A stretch of 43,667 nucleotides of DNA from Hofstenia miamia (taxonomy: Eukaryota; Xenacoelomorpha; Acoela; Hofsteniidae): NCBI GenBank assembly GCA_900660155.1, contig CABFPE010000196.1:1052303-1095969 (forward strand). The letters are read 5' to 3'. The translations under genes and the position numbers were made by a program. The notes beneath the pieces are model-generated. The model did no database searches and was not told where the DNA came from. It was given only the letters and a program-made list of their open reading frames with translations. This document shows, one piece after another, positions 11,967-21,858 of the stretch (positions within the stretch are counted from its first letter, which is position 1; the number at the start of each line of letters is the position of its first letter).

Positions 11967-13257
11967 GTGGTTAGGACAGTCAAGCTCTACTATCCCCAAA
12001 TAAGATCTTCTCTTGAATCATCACCATGCCTGGTAAAGGACATTAAAATAGAAGATGGTAGTGGTCTTGAATCTCTGGGCAGAATGGAGGGGCAGGAAAT
12101 ACAAGTAGTACACAAAAATACAGAGCATTGGTACCTGGAATTTGAGGCCCAATTACACCAGCCAAAAACCATCATGCAAATGTATATTCAGGCAATACAG
12201 GTCAGATCATGGGAAAATGAAAGCTTTGTGGCAATAGACCTAGAGTTTGCGGGAGCACTGGTGCATCCTCAAGAAATCCCACAACCCATGATCAAAGTGG
12301 CTAGGAGGCAAATAAAAAATGTCAACACTATGTGCAGTAAAATTGTGATGGCCCCTCTAGATTATTTGATTTACAATGGTGAGACTTCACTCAAATATCT
12401 TCTGAAATGACCATTAGCAGTGAACTATCTGCTGGCTACCATCCACTATCATGATCTAGAGGGTAGGAAAATATATTGGAAGGCATGAAAACTATTTGAA
12501 ATAACAGATAACCTTTTGTACTGCAGCAACAAGATNTCTAGATTATTTGATTTACAATGGTGAGACTTCACTCAAATATCTTCTGAAATGACCATTAGCA
12601 GTGAACTATCTGCTGGCTACCATCCACTATCATGATCTAGAGGGTAGGAAAATATATTGGAAGGCATGAAAACTATTTGAAATAACAGATAACCTTTTGT
12701 ACTGCAGCAACATGGCACAATTGCAAGAACAGCTAAATATTTCAAGACTGCAGGAATTCCTAGAATTTGTGGGAGAGGAACATCCTGCTTTAGCTTTATT
12801 GAATGGTATCAATGCCCAGGCTGAATTCTTAAATTCTGCACATTGGCCTGGAAGGATTAATGACAAACTATTACATCTAAAAGCAACAGGAATTGTATTG
12901 TTCAATGGCACCCAAGACTGTTCTATGTTGGGTTTATATAACTTGGGGGTTCCTGTGTACAATCTTGCTTATAGGTTGGAAACCAAGATCATGGTCTGAT
13001 TAGGAATTCAAAGTCCATAGGAGATTAAGGAAGACAAAATATTAGATGCCACAATACAAGAGATGCCATCATTTTCTTTGACATCCTTGGCAGAGCAGTT
13101 GTGCCCAGACATATTAAGAAAGTTAAGAGACAAAGGCCTTCAGGCACATGATAGCAAATTTGACACACAGATCTCATATGAGATTGCGCAGATCACACTC
13201 AGATTTAGAAAGAAGAACAAACATGTTTTTAAGAAACTAGAGAAGATACTCCAATGA
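11967..13257 (+). pseudogene. DEDDh 3'-5' exonuclease-like gene, resembling CAF1/POP2 deadenylases
   Basis: An extra gene between pol and env. It shows the three acidic motifs of DEDDh exonucleases in order: Exo I FVAIDLEFAG (12225-12254, Asp 12237 and Glu 12243), Exo II VLFNGTQDCSML (12895-12930, Asp at 12916), and Exo III LQAHDSKFDT (13138-13167, His 13147 and Asp 13162, spacing H-x4-D). The Exo I setting (FVAxDxEFxG then P), the F-x4-D-x3-L shape of Exo II and a SLTSLAEQL helix before Exo III (about 13075-13101) all resemble CAF1/POP2, the CCR4-NOT mRNA deadenylase; this is from memory of the family. Stops lie at 12408, around 12667, 12997 and 13018. The first two motifs are in different frames, but the frame change is exactly what the suspicious 181-base duplication at 12356-12712 would cause. 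Nothing shows a signal peptide. Alternatives: another DEDDh family such as ERI-1-like. Confidence 0.6.
12356..12712 (+). repeat. 176-bp exact duplication beside a lone N (likely assembly join error)
   Basis: 12356-12531 is identical to 12537-12712 (offset 181). Between them lie four bases (agat) and one undetermined base, N, at 12536, the only N in the window. No mismatch was seen by eye over the 176 bases, while the rest of the element is heavily decayed. This is the pattern left when two overlapping contig ends are placed side by side instead of merged. Confidence 0.8.
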
Positions 13258-13574
13258 AGTAAAATTATATTACCAACAGAGGAGGTTTGGTCAAAAAATT
13301 GTTTGGATTTGAGGGAAAGGTTGATGATATTATATGCTCATTTTGCCACAAAGCATCCAAACTTCCTGGCAGAGAATTGGGTGCAGTTAAATCACAAGAA
13401 GAGGGATGAAATTACTGCTGAATGAATAATGTTTCTGCAGAGGTATAAATAAAAAAGTAATGAATGGTGCAGATGAAAATTGTACGGAAATTATAACATT
13501 ATTTAGTAATGAGTACAGTTTCAATTACTAACTAAGGAAGATGTCTAAGTTATGCAATGATATTGTAATTTTGG
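13258..13574 (+). other. Short gap between exonuclease-like gene and env
   Basis: About 320 bases with stops in all frames. The first part (13260-13425) could be a decayed tail of the exonuclease-like gene. No motif is recognisable. A splice acceptor for an env message would be expected here, but I cannot pick one confidently. Confidence 0.4.
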
Positions 13575-15744
13575 ATGTCTGCTCTCATGAAAATCCTCAT
13601 ATTCAGTATTCCATGGATGCAGATAGTTGGACAGATAGAGAATGGAATTTTGTTTAATCAGCAATTTGAAGTCACCAAAACAGAACATTGGAAAATGATT
13701 GAATTCATAATACCTTTTCCAGCAGTAAATTTTTCACAAGAGATAATTAGAAAAATGCCAACATATGAACTACAGCAAGAGGGAGAGCAGCAAACATGTG
13801 TGAAGATAGAATCAAAAGGAGAAATTGTAATAAGCTGGCTAGCACATCTCATAAATAAAGAAGGAAATGAGATTGAAATGGAATTGAGAGAAATGAAAAT
13901 TTAAGCCAAAATGCTAATTCTGGAAAGTTTGCCCAAATCAGGGACTCAACCTTACCCTCCTCAAAGTTGCAGAGCAGTTGTGGGTTTGGCCATAGCTGGA
14001 ATACTTGGAACATTAGGAATTGGAGCTACCATTGCAGAACCCATAAAATGCTAGCTCAGAAAGTGTGAAAAAACAGAACACCTAAAAGATAAGGTAAAGG
14101 AATTATTAGCAGGCAGAAATCAACATACCAAAGACATAAATCTCCTAACCACTCAAACTGATGAGAAGTTTGTGTTGGTAGCAACAGAATTAAAAAAATT
14201 GTGGAAAGAGAAGAAGAAAATCATAGATAAAATGCATGAACTGCAAAATATTATTCCACATGTAGCTAGATTTCACTGTGAATTTCACAGCTTATATCTA
14301 GACCAAATTAATTGGACAGCTCATTTAAGTATGAAATTGATGGGTTTAAAATCATTCAGAATAGGGCTAAGAAGTTATACGGCTCTGTTATTGCAAGTGA
14401 TACTGTCTCTGACAGAAGGTTATCTTCCACCTGGTTTAGTTTCTCAAAAAGATTTAAAAAAGTTGGCAGCAGTTTTAGCCCAGGAAGAACTTCAAAGAGA
14501 GACATACTTATCTCCCACCTTAACAACAAAATGTATCTTAGCATACTTTCAATCCAAACTTGTAAACTCCATGTATATCACACCATACAGTCTTCATGTA
14601 AGAATGGGAGTTCCATTCAACTCAATGAGTCAACAATTCTATGTGTATCACACAATCTCACTTCCAATGGCATCTCCAGATGGAAAGCTGTTTACAGAAT
14701 GGGTTTTAGATGAACCTTATCTGACCATTAGTTGGGATAATGGAATGTTTGCTGAGTTAGACTCTGAGACATTAAAATTTTGCAAAGGCAGGTTGTTAAG
14801 AATCTGTGAACATGTTTTTCCAACTTATCAAAATAAAGCCAGTTCATGTTTAGTCTCTCTGTACTTTGGAATGGAAACACAAATTTTTCAACTATGTAAA
14901 ATGAGAGTTATATCCCATATTCTTGCAGAGAATGCTAAAAATCTAGGTTATGGCAGGTGGGTATTTACATCACCTCCTAGTACCAAATTTCTTACTAATG
15001 TTCTACCCAAAAGAAGTATATGCCAAATAGGATTCCAGCTTGCAGAGCCTGTATTATAATGCTCAGATGTGGACAAATTTTGGAAGGGAAAAGTGTTACA
15101 CTAAAACCTGATCTTATGACATGCCAAGAAGGATATAAAAAAAGGATGTTACCATATCTAGACCACTGCAAGGAATTTACAATGCATTTCCTGTATGGCA
15201 AGAACAGCCCTATCTGTCAGAAGCACAAGCACATCAGAATCTTATTCAACGAGTGCAATTACATCTCAAGGCAAATAATAGATTAAGCCCTGAATCAATT
15301 GAAGAGTGAAAAAAAATTGCTAAACAGTTGAGAGACAGATTGTCTAAAGCAAAAATAATTTCACTAAAAGAATTGCAGGAATTTACACCATGGAAAATTT
15401 CAATTCTTCTGCCTTTTCTAACCACCGCCATAGGGGCAGTCTCAGCTCTCTTGTTAGCATTCTGTATAAGAAAGAAGATACGTGCTATATTGCACAACCC
15501 TCTCAGACATCTACATGGTCTCAAAGGAGATTCGAAAATAGTAGTAGTTGAGAGTGAAGAAGGGCATGAAGAATGGAAGGGAAGCAAACATCAAGATAAA
15601 CTGTGTGTAATTAAGGAAAATGCCATGTGTTTGGGAATTGCACCAAGAGAAGATAGTCCAATAATTCGTCAAACCATGAGAACATTTTCACCAGGTCTTC
15701 CAATGGTCCATTACCCAGATCTGAATCAAGTAACTCAGGCTTGA
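13575..15744 (+). pseudogene. env-type membrane fusion glycoprotein, broken
   Basis: The last gene of the element and probably its envelope protein. Visible parts in order: a hydrophobic N-terminal signal-like segment coded at about 13587-13635; a short region of roughly 90 residues; a 20-residue Gly/Ala/Ile/Leu-rich stretch (13977-14036) like the fusion peptide of class I fusion proteins; a charged, heptad-like helical region (about 14060-14260); a long ectodomain with cysteines clustered at about 14790-15210; one transmembrane segment (about 15394-15465) followed by Arg/Lys; and a tail of about 90 residues. A short N-terminal part before an early fusion peptide recalls F-type proteins (baculovirus F, errantivirus Env) rather than retroviral Env with a large SU; this is inference. 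No furin-type basic site is seen before the hydrophobic stretch. Breaks: TAA 13902, TAG 14052, TAA 15057, frame changes between about 15010 and 15190, and TGA 15307. This copy cannot make a full protein. Confidence 0.65.
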
Positions 15745-15906
15745 AATCTAAGATGAGAAATAACTATGCATGAGACATTGTTGGTGTTTATCTTTAAGAG
15801 ACATATTGGAAAATGATACATCATATCTTGAACCCTCTAACATGATGTTTGGTAAGATTTGCATGGAATTTCTTGAAATCCATAAGTCAAATCTAGCAGT
15901 GGTGAA
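15745..15906 (+). other. Stretch between env and 3' LTR
   Basis: 160 bases from the env stop to the LTR start. The polypurine tract that primes plus-strand DNA should lie against the LTR; only a short purine-rich run (agcagtggtgaa, 15895-15906) is there, which is weak. Confidence 0.4.
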
Positions 15907-17354
15907 TGTGATGAAAATGGAATTTTAAAAATTTTGTAACTTCAAAACTGTTTGGAAAATATTTAATTTTTGATTCTCAAATTTCTTTCAATAAAAATTT
16001 ATAATTCTAATTCTTGAAAAATTGGAGCCATTAATGGAAGGTTCCCTATTTGAATTTGTGTTTGCCACAACTAAAAAGAAAATGTTTTGTTTACAAGTGC
16101 TATTTTCACATTAGAGAAATGATCAATTGCTTCTTAAGTTTTCATCAAACAAGTTTCAAAGAAAAAGAGCGGTATAGCTAGCATCCACTTAAGGAAATAG
16201 GAGAATTAAATGGGGTGTCATTAAAGTATTCTGCCTATTTAAATGTTATTTATTTTTGGAAAAAAATCATTAAAGATATTGGGTACCCAATCACTTGCAT
16301 GATGACATCAGATAGTTTATAAAAGACCCAGAGAAATTTAAGAGACACAGAGAGAATTCGTAGTAAGATCTAGCAATTAAAGACTCCATATCATTTGGTT
16401 TTGATCTTGTTTTTCTTCTATAAAGACTTCGACAAAATTACTGTAGTTGGTTACCTTATGTTAGAGTTGGATCGATCTCAATAGATTAATAGTATAGTGT
16501 TGATACTCTTGTGAATAACTCTCCCAAGGTAAAACATTTTGAAATTAGATTTAAGTTGGTAAATTTGAGAACTTGCATTTGGTTTCTAATCTTTCAATTT
16601 AGTCTTATTTAAATTTATTGGTTATTGATTTTTGTATTAATTTACCCGGAGTGTAAAAATAAATCAGTTAGCAAAAAAATTATGGTTGATCTTAATTAAT
16701 TTATCTATAGAGTAAACAATATTTCAAATTTGCATTGAAAGTGCTTAACTTTAGGAGACTCTGAAGGAAAATATTCAGGAAAAACTCTTAACTCCCAGAC
16801 TTCAAGCATTCTCTATATTACTTTGAGTGCAAAAATTAGCAACTTTATTTTCCTCAATGAAGCATTAAGTGCTTTCAGTGAAATGATATTACATTAATGA
16901 GGAATTATTTATTTTCTTTAAACATTATAGTAGAGAACAAAGAAACATATCTTTCACAGATGTTAGCCTTGAGTTGAAATTAGTGAGTGAGGTAAATCAT
17001 AAAGGTTCTCCATTATCATAACTGGGTTGTAGTGGGATTATAAAATTATGGACTCTGCTATAAATAGAGTTAGAGTCATTTTTCAGAGACTCGCATGTGA
17101 TAAAATTTTATAAGAATTTCCTTAGAGATAAGTTTACAAAAACTCATTGCTGCATTTCTCCAGGCTTGTCCATGGGCATGTTTCTGTCCCATTTCATGAC
17201 ATTGTACATTAACTTTTGTTTGTAATTGTAGTAATGAATTTTTATTTATTTAAGGCAGTCAGCCAGAGTTGATATTTGGTCGTAGGGGACAAATATCAAT
17301 AAATCGTAAATACATTTTTGAAATTATTTTGATTGACTGTTTAGTTTTGAATCA
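15907..17354 (+). repeat. 3' LTR
   Basis: Starts TGTGATGAAAATGG exactly like the 5' copy and follows it closely to about 16550, including the TATA box. It then matches only in short blocks until a shared end (ggggacaaatatcaataaat and the final AATCA at 17350-17354). It carries a 41-base block (16480-16520) that in the 5' LTR lies near its right end (5809-5849) instead. Length is 1448 bases against 1530 for the 5' copy. Confidence 0.7.
16317..16324 (+). promoter_or_regulatory. TATA box of the 3' LTR
   Basis: TTATAAAAGACCC, equivalent to the 5' LTR box at 4747. In a 3' LTR it could drive transcription outward into the flanking DNA toward the MFS gene's 3' side. Confidence 0.5.
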
Positions 17355-18203
17355 TAAAGTATTGACTATCATGGGAAATAAAAATGTGTGCTGTTAAATG
17401 TATGCGCGTAGTTTTGACCACTTACCAGCATTTTGAGTAAACAACTTTTCTATGTACTTTGAACAATTTGAATTAAGGCTACGGTTAGATTATGTGATTG
17501 GTCACGCGTGACCTGTCACATTTTGGTAATATTGCACGTCTTATCATTGAGATAATTAGCGATGTGACGTGATTTTGTAACTTTTCTTGCTAACAATCGC
17601 GTAGTCTAACCATACTCTAAGAAAGCAACCTTACAAGATGACTGTCAAAAGTTCTTTTTGGTAAAAGTTGCGCAGCTAATCTATTTGCTTCTGTAATTTA
17701 TGTATAAATGATTTATGATAACTTTTTTTGTAAATATTTCCTTCAAAGCTTCAATTTCATTTATATTCGGAGATTGATAACACCAAATTTGAAATTGTTT
17801 ATTCTGAAATTGATGTTGTAACAATTTTTTGCAAAATTAGTGGAAATCAACATATATTATAAAGATCTGCAGAATAGCTATAAATTTCATAGTTTATTAT
17901 AAATTCCATTACTACCTTTTTGCTGAAACTAGGACTTCAAATGTGTGAAACTGTTTCAGGTTTTTTGATAGTAAAGGTTAAATGAGCTATAAATTTCTGA
18001 TTGTAAAAAACGAATAATGGTAATTATTTTAGCAAAACCTAGCTAGACCTATGATAACTATCCATCTGATTTTAAATGAAACAGCTACTTATTTCAACAA
18101 TAAAATATACTTAGTTAACCATGTAATAATTGACCAAATCAGGTCGATTTATATCATTTGTGAAAGGTAACTAATAAGCTTAAACAAATAGCTTTTGTCA
18201 TCA
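17355..18203. other. Non-coding stretch downstream of the MFS gene
   Basis: No gene seen. It separates the right end of the LTR element from the 3' end of the minus-strand transporter. Composition is AT-rich with a few CpG-containing words around 17500-17620. Confidence 0.5.
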
Positions 18204-18209
18204 TTTATT
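18204..18209 (-). terminator. Polyadenylation signal directly after the MFS stop codon
   Basis: On the minus strand the stop TAA (18212-18210) is followed immediately by AATAAA (18209-18204). If used, the 3' untranslated region would be only about 15-30 bases. No other AATAAA was checked as a competing site. Confidence 0.5.
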
Positions 18210-19484
18210 TTAACAACTTACATCATGCATTTTAAGTAAATTACGTGATGCCATCATGTGTCCATTTATTGCAATAATTGGAGAAGAAAAAATTCCTAAG
18301 ATGCCAGTTAACAAGTAAAATGAGTGACAAGAAGACATTGTTCCACCAATAAATTGACCTCCAACCAGTCTGCCAAGGCCTTTTACCAGACACATCCATG
18401 AGTAAATGGAAAACCTCATATTAGCTTTAGATACTTGGCCTTTGCAGACAGTTTGTTCAAGCATAAATAATGCAGTGGCATTGTAAAGTGCAAAGGCCAT
18501 CCCATGAAAAATGTTTGTGATTCCATAGTACAATATAATGTCCATATGAGGTCTGATCATGAATCCGGAAGCATACAGAAGTATCACAAATTGGAAAAGA
18601 AGTAATGATATGAAGAATAAAATGTTACTGCATCTTTTTTGAACTCCAATTGCTGTAAGAAAACTGAACAGTATATATGAAGAGTCTCTACAAGTAAAAA
18701 ATATCCAATTTTTTTCATAACCAATGTTAAGTTCTTCTAAATAAAATATAGCTATTGTAGCCTCACTTAATCCCAGCAAACAATTAAAAACAAAAACATA
18801 ACAGCTCACTGATAAAAATGGCAAAATGTTCAAATTGGACTTTTTATAAAGTTTGAATTTGTGTTCTTTGTTATTTTCCAATTGTTGGGTGTCCCTTTTC
18901 ATTGCTTTCTTTAATAAGCATGTCAAAGGTACACACGATGAAAACTGCAAAGCTCCCAAAATTAGAAAAGCAAATGTTGGATTGACAAAAATATTTGAAA
19001 TGGCACTTCCTATTAGGGGACCAGATAGTGCGCCAAATCCATCTAAAGAGTTTAGAAAGCCCACAAGGAAGCCTGCTTTTGCAGGCATTATGCTAGTGAG
19101 AATAGGTATAGAGCAACTGAACTCTATTGCCATTGTTATTCCACACACAAAACGATTTAGAATCGCTAGAACTGCAAATTTAATTTCATTTAAATAACTA
19201 ATGTAATGAAGAAGAATCATTAAGGAACTTGTAATTAAAATCACTGTGAGAAATGCAATGCGCATTGAGTTTAAACGTTTCATAGAATACAGCACCATGC
19301 CAATGTTCGTCAGCATGCCTGAAACATAAATAGCAGTTGACAAAGTACCAATGAAAAAACGAGGAACATGTTTTTCATCAGCGACTAGCGGTAATATTGA
19401 AACTATGACTGTCTTGTTAGCACCAGCGATAAATCCAATGGCTAGTATTAGAATCACTGCGATCCATTTGGTCCAGCCCGCCAT
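18210..19484 (-). CDS. MFS transporter, SLC18B1-like, intronless
   Basis: A 424-residue multi-spanning membrane protein with about eleven or twelve hydrophobic segments in two halves, split by a basic loop near residues 190-215 (KKAMKRDTQQLENNKEHK), as in the major facilitator superfamily. The segment NRFVCGITMAIEF (about residue 109) and GALSGPLIGSAI (about residue 151), which fits the GxxxGPxxG antiporter motif, resemble the SLC18 vesicular amine/polyamine group, best SLC18B1. The substrate cannot be read from sequence. The start at 19484 is the first ATG after an in-frame TAA at 19550-19548. The whole protein lies in one exon with no stop, unusual for this family, so it may be a retrogene or come from a lineage that lost introns; additional 5' non-coding exons are possible. 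It is the only intact non-transposon gene I would defend strongly here. Confidence 0.75.
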   Translation of the reverse strand: MAGWTKWIAVILILAIGFIAGANKTVIVSILPLVADEKHVPRFFIGTLSTAIYVSGMLTNIGMVLYSMKRLNSMRIAFLTVILITSSLMILLHYISYLNEIKFAVLAILNRFVCGITMAIEFSCSIPILTSIMPAKAGFLVGFLNSLDGFGALSGPLIGSAISNIFVNPTFAFLILGALQFSSCVPLTCLLKKAMKRDTQQLENNKEHKFKLYKKSNLNILPFLSVSCYVFVFNCLLGLSEATIAIFYLEELNIGYEKNWIFFTCRDSSYILFSFLTAIGVQKRCSNILFFISLLLFQFVILLYASGFMIRPHMDIILYYGITNIFHGMAFALYNATALFMLEQTVCKGQVSKANMRFSIYSWMCLVKGLGRLVGGQFIGGTMSSCHSFYLLTGILGIFSSPIIAINGHMMASRNLLKMHDVSC

Positions 19485-21589
19485 TCTCAGACATGCATAA
19501 TAGAAATATGGTATAACTAAACACGTTGTTAGGCAGTTAAATTTGAATTATTAAAATGTTATATTTGCATGTAACAGTGGTAAAAATTCTAATTATGAAA
19601 AATAAGTAATCGATTTAAAATAATGAATTCCAACTCAAAGCAAAAATCCATCATATAAATATCTTTGTACATTTTGATATATAGAAATAGAATTCGCTTT
19701 GTTGTTTATAAATTGCTAGTGTGGTAAATTTATTCTAGCAAAAAAGATTAAATTAACGTTGTTTTTATCAATGTTGGATTAGGAAAATATCACCTTGAAA
19801 TCAAAACCTGGTAACATTCCCCAATGAAATGCGTCATGATCAGGGACAGTATTCCTATATCAATTGAAGCAGGAAAAATGGTCACAACCATGTCAGAAAT
19901 ATGTATGATGTTATGTCATTAAAAATGTCAATTGAACATAACAATCAAGTGATATTATAAAAACTCAATAGTCAAAGAGATCTACAAAAAAATAGACAGA
20001 TTTCAAAAAACAATCTGATTAGACATTTGAGAAAATCTTAGCCCCCTCTGTTCATTGACAGCTCCTATTATAGAAAATCAAAGCTCATCATTGCTATTCT
20101 TGAATTGCAATAGATCCCCTGTAGAAGGGTCCAAAAAAATTGAGTTATTTTCAATTATTTCACTCCTTTATAAATTTTTGTTTCGAATATCACTATCCAA
20201 TCCATCATTGAGCAAAAAAAGTTTTTGTGCGAAATCCTCCATTTTATGTCAATTAACAATAAATAACCAAAAAATTAATATATTGGTATTTATGGTTAAA
20301 ACATGTATGATAAATCTAATTATTGTACTTGATTATGATAAGTTTTAAGCAAAATATTTTATGCAAGATACTGCGTAGTGGCATTTTCAAAAAACATTAA
20401 TTGTTGAATGCTGATTGAGAAAGTTTTGAATTTCCTGTGATCGAACAGATTATCAGAGATTCGTCGAATTTCATTTTACTTCCAGATTATAATTTACGAT
20501 AATTTGTTGTTTGTAAAAATTTGCAATAATTTATAAGCAAAATTCTTCGTTTTGATATTAAAGTCCAATCTTCACTGTAGCAGGGAGGTATGTACTTACC
20601 CATTGGTGGTTTCCTAATAAGCTTGGAGAAAATTGTCTGAAAATATGGATAAAACGTATTTTAAAAGTGTAATAGACAATTTGCGGTTGTAACGCAATAT
20701 TAACCAATTACAGAAACAAACGAAAATCAACATAAGAATTCTGAGATCATTAAAACTTTGTAAGGCGCTCATGGCATTTGCGTAATTAAATTAATTCATA
20801 ATAATGAACCTGACTTTTAAGATCATTCCTTTTATTTACAATTAGTTCTTGCACTTATTACATAAATGCTACCGTGACCCGGCTACTGATAAAGAAAAAT
20901 TGAAGCAGTGAACCGAAATCCTGTGATCAGGTTGCAACTTTGATGCATACATACATTTACATGAAGATAATCATAATACAAAATATAAATTTTTTGTAAT
21001 TTTAGCTTCATTTTGCTTTCATTATATTAGTATTTCGATAACGCACGCAATTCATTCTATAGATTATAACCTAATCTTTGAAATTTACTTTAATACTAAG
21101 CTTGATGGTGGAATTTTTGCAAAAAATTTGCAAAATTCAAAATGGCATTGACTGGAGAATAATTATTATCATATCTTGGTTCTCTGTATTTACCAGTGGG
21201 TGTAAATCCTGTTAACTTAAGAGTTTCAGTAAAATAATGTAATGCAAAAAATTTGCCAACGATAAAATATTCTTAGGTTTCTTTCATGATACTTAAGAAT
21301 TTTTCCAAAATTTACTGTGAAAATCTTAGAAACAATTTATATTCGTTTATCATTTTAGCGGTGATGATAAAGCTGTAATGGGGAACATCTGAGACTCTTT
21401 CCCACAAAATGCAACATTCTTTTAGAAATTTTATTCAAATAAAGAAAAACGTTCGTCAAATTCATTCCTAATGCTGTCAAACATTGCAAAATGCTTATCA
21501 AATATCGAGTTATCAAGAATTCTATTCGAGCAAACAATTTATCGATCGACTTGAAATAAACGGTTCAACAATCATTCTTTTCCGATTGT
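19485..21589. other. Non-coding stretch upstream of the MFS gene
   Basis: Probably includes the MFS promoter (minus strand), though no TATA or initiator stands out. On the minus strand a short ATG-started frame (20242 downward, about 24 codons, then a stop and another open 34 codons) has no recognisable product. One copy of a dispersed repeat lies near 20620-20695. Confidence 0.45.
20615..20695 (+). repeat. Dispersed repeat, copy 1
   Basis: Contains taagcttggagaaaattg then gaaaatatggataaaac and a run ending near gacaatttgc. Related blocks lie near 26525-26605 and 40135-40215 with the same order of words, so this is a dispersed family of unknown type. Confidence 0.5.
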
Positions 21590-21858
21590 GAACCTTATAA
21601 AATTTATAGTGATCATACAAGCTTGAGCTAGCAAATCACTGTACAGCTCAGAACCCTAATTCAGCTTTAAATCACTGATGTAGATATCAACCAAACACTA
21701 AGATCAATAATAGTAACGTCAAGATGCCAATATGAAATGTCCAGATACTTATGATGAAGACGAGTGGATTGGGAACCTTATAAAATTTATAGTGATCATA
21801 CAAGCTTGAGCTAGCAAATCACTGTACAGCTCAGAACCCTAATTCAGCTTTAAATCAC
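21590..21858 (+). repeat. 86-bp exact direct repeat, offset 183 bases
   Basis: 21590-21675 and 21773-21858 are identical (starting gaaccttataaaatttatag and ending tttaaatcac). The 97 bases between them are unique. Either a recent 183-base tandem duplication with a partial second unit, or an assembly artefact. No gene is visible in it. Confidence 0.75.

Larger units (their letters stand above)
4336..17354 (+). mobile_element. Ty3/gypsy-type LTR retroelement with env and an extra exonuclease gene
   Basis: Two long related repeats flank a set of retroviral-type genes, all on the plus strand: gag, protease, RT, RNase H, integrase, a DEDDh exonuclease-like gene, and an env-type gene. Domain order PR-RT-RH-IN and the integrase GPY/F-like tail place it in Ty3/gypsy (Metaviridae). 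Both LTRs start with TGTGATGAAAATGG. Their right ends are placed by the last shared block, ending AATCA in both copies, so the right border is less sure than the left. The five bases before 4336 (tttac) do not match those after 17354 (taaag), so no target duplication is seen. I see no convincing primer-binding site after 5865 and only a weak purine-rich stretch before 15907. At about 13 kb it is long for the group, with LTRs near 1.5 kb. All coding regions are disrupted, so this copy cannot act by itself. Confidence 0.85.

Noticed and set aside
4331..17359. Target-site duplication around the LTR element
   Set aside because: tttac on the left and taaag on the right do not match, and the right border is uncertain by some bases.
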